Source: Phytoseiulus persimilis (taxonomy: Eukaryota > Arthropoda > Arachnida > Mesostigmata > Phytoseiidae). From it: DNA of 64,000 nt. Position numbers and translations under genes: made by a program. Below, piece after piece: positions 35,809 through 46,622 of the stretch; position 1 is the first letter of the stretch; every line of letters starts with the position of its first letter. The notes under the pieces are model-generated. The model worked only from the letters and a program-made list of their open reading frames with translations, was not told the origin of the DNA and did no database searches. Where the stretch lies: the NCBI GenBank assembly GCA_037576195.1, contig CM075104.1:4656775-4720774 (forward strand), given 5' to 3'.

Positions 35809-37771
35809 CTAGTTGGAGGCAACGAGGAGCTGGTGGGATCCCGTCGACGAGTACGGGATCGAGAATTCGGTATAGTCCCCGTTCGACGAAGGTGGACTCG
35901 GGGAAGTCGACGATACGTTACCCGCAGACGTCGACAGCAGCGAGGAACCTGTAACACGAACTCTCCTTATAATATTAACTGCGCGCGTAACTACACTTGA
36001 TGATCGCGAGCTGAGTCTGCGCCGCTTAACGAGCCGTCTATTCGTGGCGCATTACACCCGCTTGTTAACTTCCTACGGGCTCTCCTTCTCCCTAAAATCT
36101 TCTCCGTCGGCTCGCCCCAACCACCCCCTCCCCCGAAGCCCAGCCGATAGGCCCCCATCACACTCACCGAGTGGATGTGGCACCGAAACCGAGAGATGGT
36201 TCGGGGATCCACGGGCTTGCATGGTGTAGGCTCTTGTTCGTGTCGGAGAGCGCACGAAGTCTGCGGGGTAGCTCGGCGGGTAAAGCGTTCCCACGTTCCC
36301 GTACATCATGGGCTCGGCTGCGAACGAGGATGGGTGCGGGCTGAGAGATCTGGGTCGGTCGAACATGGGCGAGATATTGCCACGCAGACTCATGACGGAC
36401 AATTGCTGTTGAGCGGCCTGTGGACACAAATGCCTGTCACGTTCAATGTCACGTCCAGGGTCACGTCAAGCTCGTGCGCTGCTGCACCTCCGTGGAAGAA
36501 AGCCCTGGAAGGGAGGGCCTTCACGAACCTGTTGCGCGATCGCACGCTGCTTGATGTAATTCGAGAACTCAGTTGACGACATCCTCGTGCCGTTGTTTCG
36601 TTTGGCGTTGCTTTTGAGTTTCGTCGATCCGAATTTGGTCTGCGCGAAGCTGGCCGTCGTGAAGGTCAGGGGTTGCGCCGATTTGTTCAGAAAGTTTGGA
36701 GGAGTTGGGGAAACGCTCTTGTAGGACGACGAGGGAGACGAGCCAGAGCTGAACGAGGCATTGCAGCGTTCGCAATCTAGAATCGAATTGACGATTTGGT
36801 TCAAATTGATTCGTGTCGACAATTCAAGCTGAATGTCTAACGGCTGCAACGCGGAGACACTCACTCGGATTGGGTGTCGGCGAGCAGTTGAGGCAATCTT
36901 CAACTTGGAGACCGCCGAGCTGTTGGGTCAGCGTATCCACCGGTTTGAAGCACTGGGCCTCGGGATTGAACGTTTTTATCACTTCGCGATCGGAACGATC
37001 GCCGATACAATTGGACTCGCTGTAAAGAACCTTCACGGGGCCCTTTTCGCTCATCTGATAAGACACCTGGAACATTCCTCACAAAACTTAGATCACTATT
37101 CCGAGCCGAGTCGCTTTCGACACGTCCCGCTGCGGGGGGCGTGCGCCCGAGCGGAGGAAATTCGAGCGGCCTGAAAATAATTCCTCGACTACGAACCTCT
37201 CCGGGGTCGATCCATATGGAAAGCTCCTGGGGGAGGTTGTCCTCGATGTCGCGGATGTCAACTCCCGACTCGCGAGCAGCGATCGCGAATACAGGATCCA
37301 GAGGTGGTGTCGTTTTCACGCAGCGGTAAGCTGAGCCCTTGAATGGCTGGTCGGGATACCAGTGGCCCTGAAGTGACGAGCAAGCACTCAATAGAATCGA
37401 TTGGACAACAAAAGCCGAGCGTCCGCAAGGCATCGATCGTCGAGCTCAATTCCACGTGTCCCGGGCCTGGTGGCTAGCCAGGAACGCGATTCGAGCCTCT
37501 GCAAAGGCCCCCGCCCCCTCCCCCCCCTCAATATGAATGCCACGCCACCGAAAATTGCCGTTCAGAGACACAACGTTGGATTCCGAGCCAGGAGAGCTCT
37601 TTCGAACGAAGCAAAGACCGTCTCCCTTGTGCGAGAGATGAATTCGAGACTTACCTGGAATTTCACTTGTAGAGCTTTCTCGAGTTCCTCCCCGAAATGG
37701 TTGACCCGGCGTCTGGGGAGCTTGTTGTAGAGGAACGAGATCAGGAAGTTCAGCGCCACTTGAAGCTCCAT
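35809..37771 (-). CDS. Tob: Tob-type BTG/Tob anti-proliferative protein
   Basis: BTG/Tob proteins bind the CAF1/CNOT7 deadenylase through the BTG domain and recruit it to mRNAs, restraining proliferation. Exons (high to low): 37771-37655, 37367-37197, 37066-36865, 36776-36529, 36417-36168, 35948-35809. All six join in phase to 375 residues. Residues 1-39: [20 protein letters not shown] and then [14 protein letters not shown]. Residues from 40: [16 protein letters not shown] (box A) and [18 protein letters not shown] (box B), then EKGPVKVLY. Exon 4 has [19 protein letters not shown], the Tob-specific conserved block that separates Tob from BTG1-4. Exon 5 has [13 protein letters not shown] (about 270-282), which resembles the PAM2 motif Tob uses to bind poly(A)-binding protein, though it is not canonical. 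The C terminus is Ser/Pro-rich and ends LLVASN. One donor (GAG/GTTCGT, exon 2) and another (CAG/GTTCGT, exon 4) are non-consensus but are required by homology. Confidence 0.95.
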
Positions 37772-38246
37772 CTGCGCTCCGATTCGACCTCGCCCTCGTA
37801 CTACACCTGAAATTTACGAATCCTTACTTCCGGGATTCGACCAACTAACGCGAAGAGCTCATGTCGCGATTCAAGACGCTCGCCTGCGTCGGTGATTAGC
37901 ACAGATTCTGTGAGAACCTGTTGTGGTTGCTCTCGGTCGTGAAACAGGAGAGGCAAGCCGTCGAGCGGATTCGAGGTGAATCTTGTCACTTCCCCAACGA
38001 GTCGAATTCTCAACTAGGAGGCGGAATCGCAAACTCATCCCCGCGCCCAGGGGTCGCAATCGAGGAATTTCCGTTATGAGTGCAGACCTGTTACGATCCC
38101 GGCTTTCGAGGGGTAAGCCTCGCTCGCCCGTGTCGCAATGGGGCTAAACGCAGCATGTTTCGGTTAGGTAACTCGATGGAAGCGCTCAGCAGCGGAAGTC
38201 CGCAGTGTACGTGAACAGTTTCGTAATGAGAAATAGTACTGAGAAG

Positions 38247-38282
38247 AGGAACGGAGCGCAGCGTCGGCGGCTCCGTTCCTCT
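38247..38282. other. Perfect 12-bp-arm hairpin
   Basis: GAGGAACGGAGC and GCTCCGTTCCTC are exact inverted copies separated by 12 bases (GCAGCGTCGGCG). It lies about 480 bp upstream of the Tob start codon, within a GC-rich stretch. Confidence 0.75.
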
Positions 38283-40344
38283 CCTACGGAGCGACGGTTG
38301 AAACGCATGATGCAACGATCTGATCCAACCTCAAAACACTGTTACGTCGGGGCGACGCCAACGGACAATCGCCACAGACCCGCTTCCACTTTGTGGAGAA
38401 CGGCGCTAAAAAAACCGGGAGAGCTGAGTCCGCCTCGCGAGCCGCCAACGGCGACACGGCCGGTCGATCGCGTAACTCATCGTCGTCACGGCCCGTCGTG
38501 ATCTAGAAATAGCGGTGCCCTGAATCCAGCTCAGTTGGAAATAGCCGCGCGTACGAAATCAGCCGTTGATGAGAACTATTCGTTTGCGTTGCTCCAGATA
38601 GCGGTGGCCGTAGAGTAGAGAGACTTCGGCTGATGAAGTACAGCCAGGCCCTTACGGAGGAGCGAGAGTCATGCCGTCTACCCTCACTCTCGGATGGCCT
38701 TGGCACTAAAAATAAAACTGTGCCTCCGTATCGATCCCCCGCCCGCAGCCTGTTCTCATTCGAGAGTATCTCGTACTGGGCGAACGAGCTACCGAGCCAG
38801 CGAGCGACCGACGGACTGCCGCGGTTCACGCCGGGCTACCCCGAAAGCCACGAACACCTTCATGGCGTCGAGACCGTTCGGTTTCGGTGAACAGAATCTT
38901 GGATCATCGTGACGGAGGTACATGAAACAGCCGTTGTGGTAGAAACTGCAGCGTCGACCGAATCACAAACAACGGCGGCGTTAGCAGCGGCCTTGACAAT
39001 GGGCTTCCACTCCACAAACACTCACGGTGGCTGGCAGGCAGGCAGGCACACACAGCTGTTGGCAAGGTCAATGCACTCGTCAGTTATTAGTTCTGCGAAT
39101 GATCAATTCGGATGGGAGATCTTGATGAGTCGGGACGCGTTTCAGACGAATCTATGGGCGACGGCGATATGGCAACACGGGACCGACCTTCTCGATTGTC
39201 AAGGATTCGTCGGTCCGGAGAAGAATTCGCCGAGACCGCTGTTTTCGTGACCGGCCGCCGAATGAACGGGAGACCAAGCAACTCCCACCACATCAAGCCT
39301 CCTCTGCCAACCTACAGATCACTCATACTCATAGCCTGCTTGGCTGCGGCTGGCAAGCTGCTGGCCTAGCTGGCGCACGCAGACCTAGAAGTGGAACCAC
39401 AGCTAAACAGTAAGACCCTCGAAGTCAGCGGCGATCTCATCGGCCTATGATTCTGCGAGGTTCTCATGTGAGCTTCGACGAGATGCACCGTTAACGCGAG
39501 AACAGCACGAGAACGAACAGGAAAAAGATGCCGCTCTCGTGAAGGACAATGAAACCCCTTTCGCAGCTCGGCGATGGCCGCTTGGGAGGTTCGTGTGCGG
39601 AAAATGAGCTTGAATCAACGACTTATTCGAAATCCGCGTTCTTTACGTTGCGCAATTTGCGGCACACATGCTCCCAGAGTCGATTTCGAGACGAATTTCA
39701 CTCTCGGTCGACATTGAATTACGACGGAGCGACGCTTGGCTTGTCGGCAAAGTCATGCTCCTCAAGTTCATCTAGATCTTGTTCGGTAGCATGGGTTGGG
39801 CTCGATCAAGCGGGTAATCGAAGCAGAGAACGAGCGTTCCGCTCAGCTTTGCCATGTGACTCGAATGATCACACAAACAAAGGCGAACACTTCAAACAAC
39901 GACTAACGACCGAGCGTCCAACGGGCGCACATGAGATTTCAGCGTGATCCGGCCCTGAACATTGCATGTGATGTCTACTACATCTACGGTGGAAGACACC
40001 GACTGACAGACCGACAACTTCCGCCTTGCTGCACGGCGACATCAGAGAGCCATACTCGACAAATCTGTCTTCCGATGATGAATCCATTGAATGTCTGTCT
40101 CAGTGCCATGCCGTCTTCTCTGGAGGAAAAACATCCTGTGCGGAGGAACTGCCTCTTCCCCGCTGACAGTGAACAATATGGTAGCGGAATTCCCGTTTCT
40201 GACATGGAGCGCTCGCGCATCCGCTCCTCGTATGCGTTTCGGAACATTTTAGGGAGAGTCCTCCGGTGGAACACCTGTCGCCGAAGCGGAATTTCCACCC
40301 ACCTCTTTTGAAGTCTCACAGAAGCTGACCGTGTCTGCCTGAAC

Positions 40345-40425
40345 CTCGACGGTAACGACAACGACGACAACAGCGACGACGACGACGACGACGTTAACAA
40401 CAACAACAGCGACGACGATGACTAA
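40345..40425. repeat. GAC/AAC-type trinucleotide microsatellite
   Basis: Interrupted runs of (GAC)n and (AAC)n, including ACGACGACGACGACGACG. It yields poly-Val/poly-Asp spurious frames. Confidence 0.9.
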
Positions 40426-40716
40426 CACTGAAATGTCTCGACCGAAGCTGAACGACCCCTCATCGAACCGTCGACAACTTACTAAAGAGGAGCCATGGCT
40501 CTCGTTCAGGTGTTGTGGCCTTTGTCTCCAAACGTTGTTCTGGAGCCGCTGGAGAACGCGAAGCTCGCCTGGCAATCTGACTACCCGCGACTAGACCGCC
40601 GCGCCATCGCAAGCTCTTTGGAGGAGAGGTGCGCACGCGCATCCCTGGAAAGGAGGGAATGCTTGAGGGAGGCCTCGCAATGAGAGTCACTCAGACCACC
40701 GCACTAACCAATAGAC

Positions 40717-40752
40717 TGACTGACTGACAGACAGACCGACAGATAGATACGA
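40717..40752. repeat. GACT/GACA tetranucleotide tract
   Basis: GACTGACTGACTGACAGACA followed by related GACC/GATA tetramers. Confidence 0.8.
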
Positions 40753-41745
40753 CGACCTACGCAAAATCGCACTGGTTGAAAGCTCCGGTAGCTCGCGTAG
40801 GCGACGTCCAACGGGCCGAGCGACACACATCCCCACCTGTATGCGTTGACTGCGGAGCTCAGTCGTCAATCATGGATGAGCGGCCTCACCCTCAGCGCTC
40901 GAACGTCTGACGAAGCTAGCTGGGACTCGGTCAAATCGCCGAATACGAATCGAGGGATAGGCCGTCTCGGACTCGGCAGAACGGCCTGCGTTCCCTCTAG
41001 ACAGCCAGAGGCATACCGGGTCAGTCCTCTCCCTTGTGATCCCGGATCGAGATTGTTCCTCGCCCGCATGAGAAGATAGTGTTCCCCGGGAAACGGATCC
41101 TGTTCCCCAACCAGACCTTCCTCTCGATTCACCCGTTTTCCAGCCGTCCTCGGTGTTTGAAGAGAGTTGCGGTCTCACAGACGCTCTCTGAGCTCGGACG
41201 CCGAGTGCTCTCGACAGAACAAGGCACCGATTCCTCATCTAACGCCGCGAGTGCTTCAAAATCCTTCCTAAGATGAAGTAGGTGCATGCGTCATTGACCC
41301 TTGCATTCCGATAAACAAGTGTGTCGTGAGACGAAACTGCAGATCCCCGTTGCGGCCAGCGGGTTTCAGGTATAAACAGCTCAGACTCTCCTCTTGTCTC
41401 GCAGTGCAGCCGTCGACTCAAATTCGTAGAATGTATTTTCGTCGAGAGCAGCGCTCGCATAGAAACACGAATCGAGTCTTCGAAGGAGTGAGCAGCATCG
41501 GCTTCAACTGCCATCTCTCACGGCCGGACCAATGAGCCGTAAGAAGCCTCGTTCCCATCGTCTTCTGGCGTTCCGCATGCGCTAAACACGACCCTGCCGC
41601 GACCCTCAAACCTCCTCCGAGGCTTCCTTCCTCGTCCGGGTGCCGACTTGGCCCGCCCGAACCCCCATTCAGGAAGGAACGAACGGAAGGATGACCTTTG
41701 AGAGTAATCCCAAGCAGTCTCATGTTTTCAAGGCCAACTTGTCGT

Positions 41746-42102
41746 ATTGGTCGTCGCTCGTTGACGTCACGCGAGCCCATTGGTCCTCAGCTGTTGACGT
41801 CACCGGAACGTCAACAAGAGAGGATCTTGCGGCTGAGGAAGGGAACACCGAGAGGGGTCAAGGTCGTCGAAGGCTTTCAGGCGCCTCCGCCTAAAACTCC
41901 CGACTGGGATCAGCTGGAAAACAACCTGCGATACATTCTCCTCCTCGCAGCTTTCTTCCTCGTCCGACAGCGAGGTACTACAAGCCTCATTTTGCCACCC
42001 GCTCGCTCGACCGCCCTCTTCCCGACCCCGTCATCGTAGTAGCTGGCGCACGAGTATAAACGGCATATAAAATCTCTAAAAATAGACTTCGCAGTCCTCA
42101 GT
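41746..42102 (+). promoter_or_regulatory. Candidate promoter: paired CRE, CCAAT boxes, TATA and Inr
   Basis: Two perfect palindromic cAMP-response elements (TGACGTCA at 41762-41769 and 41795-41802) flank an inverted CCAAT box (ATTGG at 41779-41783). A second ATTGG lies at 41746-41750. Downstream are two TATAAA-type sequences (42055-42060 and 42066-42072) and a TCAGT initiator at 42098-42102, about 32-34 bp from the second TATA, as in arthropod core promoters. The arrangement points to transcription to the right. The CRE elements suggest CREB/ATF control. The gene driven is not identified. Confidence 0.5.
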
Positions 42103-42169
42103 AGCTTTTCCTGTAGCGGTCGCGAGGCATCTGTCAATCTGTTTGAAGCCTACCCATACTGCAGACGGC

Positions 42170-42244
42170 ATGCTGAGGAAGTCTATCTCCCTTCTACCTG
42201 CTTGCCGACTTGCTGGTTGGCGTGCTGCCTCGGGCCATAGCTAA
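42170..42244 (+). CDS. Short ORF downstream of the candidate promoter
   Basis: The first ATG after the putative initiator (42100) opens 24 codons, MLRKSISLLPACRLAGWRAA plus four more residues, then stops. The composition (Arg/Ser/Ala/Leu, no acidic residue) resembles a mitochondrial presequence, so it could be a first coding exon whose donor (for example GGTTGGCG) I cannot confirm, or an upstream ORF. The later open frames at 42493-42777 were not connectable. Confidence 0.25.
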   Translation: MLRKSISLLPACRLAGWRAASGHS

Positions 42245-45200
42245 AATAACGAATGACCCTCTTTGCTGAGCCCGTATGACAATCAGCTGCTCTTCGACGA
42301 GTTGGGTTCCGTGTTTTGTGGGGCTGCGCCACATTCAGGCCAAGCTTGACGACACTTCCAGAGCTATTACTCTTGTAATTACTGGGTGAGGAACGATAAC
42401 TGGGCGAAGGATGGTCGTCGTCAGCTACAACGAGAGCGGGCCTCGGACAGGCGGCTGTCGGAACGGGCCCGCACGGAAAGAGCGTCCATCTGGTGGAATT
42501 CGCCTTGAGAAATAACTTTCCGAAGCGGAGCAGTGGTTCATTCGCTTCATGCCGGGATACAGTTCAGAGCAGAGGGACGTGTCGGACCGTTGGTTTCCAG
42601 CGACTGTGTACGAGGCTCGAAAAGATCAGGATGTATAAGGTCTTCGAGAAGGGAAAACGGTCCTCCGCGCGGCTTCGCTGCTCCTTGTTGCTCAGGGTGC
42701 CGGAAAATTACATGTCAGAAACTTCTGTGTTTTTAGAATCGGTAATCGAGCCTCCCCTCGCCGCATGCCTCATTTGAATTCTTATTTCTCAGCCCCTCTC
42801 CCCCACGATCGCCCCCCACCGAACAGGTCCCGTTGATCAGCTCCCATTGAATTAGCGGCTAGCCCTCACGACTCACTCAGCTTTCAGCGGCTGTCATTAA
42901 GAGTCTTGGTAACGACCAACCAGCGAAGCAGGCAAGCCGGAACGGGATAATGACGTTCTCTAGTCATTGTTTCCCTCGTAGTACTATTTCGCACCACGTT
43001 CCCTGGTCTGCTTGAGATCTAAGCTCACAACAGGGCTTCGACAGCAATGCCGTTGTCTCTGGAGACGAGCGATGTCACGCGTTCGATAGCGGCCCGACAA
43101 TTAGAGACTCGAACCAGTCAGAGACTCGCCGGGTCCGCCGGCCACCAAAGACTTCATCATCCGAAGCCTCTTGCGAATTGCAGGCGCTAACAATGCGGGA
43201 TGTCGAGAAGCTACACGGTCGGCTGAGATGAGCAGTAGTTTCGAGGAAGACCGGAGACTGTCAACAGCTAGGTCCTCGTTCCATGATCTGCGCTGTTTTG
43301 ATCTGAATTTCAAGACTCGCGAGCGACTGAACGACGGCTGCTTAATTACAAAAATCGCATCAGATAGCTAATTGAAACGACGCATGATGGAGGATGTCTC
43401 GCTTGGGCTGACGCCATTTTTTTTTTCTCGAGCACCTCCTTGGGCTGCGAAACCTGAGATGGATGAGCGCATTTTTCGGAAGACGAGTCCGGAATTCCCA
43501 GTGATTGCGACGCCCCACTTTTGATGATATCCTGGCGGCCTTGAGTGTAAGGATTCTCGCGGAAGATACATCAACCAGCTCTACGTGAGACTCGGGAAAG
43601 TCACGCGTCGGAAACCCTCGTAGGAGGTGAATGACCTTTTTCGAGCTCGTAATCGACTCGTACGCTCTTCGCAAAGATAGCTCGCTCGATGGATGAACTC
43701 CCAAGGTTGAAACGTCAAAAACCACCTACTCATTACTCTCGAAGTCCAGTGCGCGCATTTCATGCCCAGCGCGGCGTTTCGCGGGGCGACAAACTTCAAC
43801 CAGTGCTAGATTAGCTCCCTGTCAACACGTTCGTAACACCGGCGCTTTGTTACCACCTCAGAACAATAGGCCAAGCAGCGGGACGCCCTGTCAACTGATG
43901 CTGACTTTTCGCGGACAGTTTTCTCACCGAAAGCAGTCTGCGTAGCTTCCAAACTCCCGAACCTAATTTTCGCCTCGAGACACGGTTCTCCGCAGGAAAT
44001 CGTCTCACCTGTTCGTCGGAAATCGCTGGCCTCGCATTTATTCGAGAGATCGCTGACATTTTCGATGAATATTACTTCTAGAAATCTGTGTCCGGACACA
44101 TTTCTAGACCCTGCGTTGTGCTCTGTGGAATCCGCATGGAGTCTGGAATGCATGTAAGACGGTTCCGCGCTGATTAGCTGCGATTCCGAACGCTCGCTAC
44201 TCGAAACCTAATTCGTTGGATGGAGTGATTCGATTTTCGAGTTCTCGCCACTCGCAATGGTTCTCCCGTTGAATGATCGGCATGATTCGATGCAATTCGC
44301 GGAAAAGTTCGGGTAGAACTCTTTGAGTCAACGCGGGAACAGCTATTGCTGGAGGTTCTCTCTCGAACGAATCACATCACCCGTCCATTTCATGCCTCTG
44401 TGTACTACGGGAAGCTCCAACGAGGCACTAGAGGCCGTGAAATCGGACATTGTGGGTGGGACCCTGAGACTCTTCCGGCTTGCTGATTCTGTTGCATGGT
44501 CCCTCTAGCAGATCAGAGAAACACCTTGCAAGAGGTGCCGCGAATCAGAATGATGCGCGGCCCACAAGCCACCGACCCCTGGTCTTGCCGAATATCTGCA
44601 GGGAAACGCTCGAGGGTCATGATTGGGAACGCTCTACTCAAAGGGTTCGTAGTCAGAGGCTCAACACACTGTTGGGGTTTGAACTCTCTGGGTTTGTGCT
44701 CGTTACGTCCACGGACTCGATGGAATATGTCTAATGAATTTACCATCCTGTCGATCAAAATCAAATCCTGGGCGCGCAAATCTCCCCCGGGAGGGCTCCG
44801 GATCGAAAAGCGGGGCACGGCTAGGACAATATGGGGAGCACTGCCCTCAAGCACGTGAGAATCGGAGGTGCTCCAAGTGGACGAGCGATCGAACAACCGA
44901 ATGGCCGTTGACGGAGAATATCAGAGAGTCGTTGCACGGTCGAATTGATTATCCAAACTGGCGCATTGAGTCTGTGTAAACCTTTGAAAGTCAGTTCGGC
45001 TCTTGCTTCCTGTTGTGCACCCGATTCACACATGCTCTACTTTTGCAACGCCTGACCGCTCACCTAAAATTGGTTTTCGGAGACCGCGCTTCCGCAAAGA
45101 TGTCAACTCCGGCCGGCTCGTGTGTTTCTCGTTGTTCTCGTTGTCAGCTCATCACCTCAAAACATTTGATACGGGTCCAAACGTTTCCCTGTCGACGAAT

Positions 45201-46622
45201 TCAAGTGTGCAAGCTCGTGCATGCGCTCCTTTAGCATTCCTCTCCCTCTCTCGACTCTTCTATAGGTATCGTTCCTGACCCTCAGAGAAAGATGGTTGTT
45301 TAGCCTCCCTGATGTCGACGGCGGAGTTTCAGAGTTCCGCTCCACTGATGGCCAGAACTTCATCGATTTTCCAGCTCGATCATCCTTTCGGGCTCGACGG
45401 ACAAAACTCAGCTGATGACCCGCATCTATCCCGACGCGAGATCGAACTTTCGAGCCCGCCACCTGCCCGAGTCTCATCCGCTACAATAGAAACCGAGTTA
45501 CGTTCGCGTAGTCGGCTGATCTCATGACCACGGAGAACTATACGGTGAGAACGATTGTGGCGACAAGATGACACAGGGTTTGGTTTAGGGAGAGAAATGC
45601 GAACGTTCCCGCGATATGAGCCTCGCAGGTCACTCAGAATCAGCCGCCATGGTCGCCCTGTTCGAGGCATCCGTGACTCGGGTGTGATCGCCGGCAGCTA
45701 CGGCCGCGAGAGGGTGGAGATATGCTGTGTGTTGCGATGTCAAAACTCGGACACTGTGACCGACCCTCTTCGAGTCGATGTGAAAGGCGACCGTGAAGCC
45801 TAAACGATTTGCACTCGAGCCAGGAAGACAAATGAAGACGCATCGCCGGATAAAACTCGAGACTTCTACGCTTGTCTCGTCGCTACCATTCTCACAAACC
45901 AACCGACCGAGAACCAGACGAGCTAACAGCGTAACTAGCTGCAACATTCACCGGACAGGTCCCCGATGTGAATTAAACCGTCCACTGTCTGAACACGTTG
46001 GAAGTTGTCAGCCCAACTCCGCACCGGGACAGGAACAACTGCACACGACGACGACGATTTCGGAATAATCAGGCTCGTGTCCCGGATTCTCGGAGTAATT
46101 CACGGATTTGAGCTCGAATCGTCGGGTCACCGTTCTCGCTCGATCAAGATCACCTACGGCGTAACTGAAACCGGCACAAGGAAGACACAGACAGAAAGTC
46201 GAGGAATGTTTCCGACAGAGGGCAAGCCATGGCTCGTGGAAGGCAACACGATTCTTAGTCGATTGCAAAGTTTTAATTGCGTCGCCTGATTTACATACTG
46301 AAGCACAGAGCTACCCAGACGCAACTTTGGACGCGTGAGGAACTTCGAAACTAATCAAAACGCTCCCTCGGAACGACTCCCCGGAGGACCGATCCGTCCG
46401 GATCAAGCGGGAACACCTGCATATCCTGGACAGGAACGCAATTTTCACCAACAGTTGCACACCAAGGAAGGTCTTGAAGTGACTATCATGGAAACGTCGC
46501 AAATCCGTTACTGAAAATACTTGATAACATTTCACGAATTATATTTCTCCAGGAACATTCCAGGATGATTAAGAGCCCTTCCTCCCTTCAATATCGGCTA
46601 CGAGTGTTTCTTCTTTCCCCGA
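42245..46622. other. No recognised gene
   Basis: Frames of 90-127 codons occur on both strands (for example 43360-43725 -, 44496-44858 +, 45630-45947 -), often overlapping, with no domain recognised. A T10 run lies near 43420. Exons of the gene driven by the 42.1-kb promoter could lie here. Confidence 0.35.

Larger units (their letters stand above)
37772..41640. other. Tob 5' flank and intergenic DNA
   Basis: Probably holds the Tob 5' UTR and promoter (- strand), but I could not pick a TATA/Inr pair. Open frames such as 39549-39947 + (132 codons) and 38909-39250 + (113 codons) show no domain and are rich in residues encoded by simple repeats. A perfect hairpin (38247-38282) and microsatellites are listed separately. 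Confidence 0.4.
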
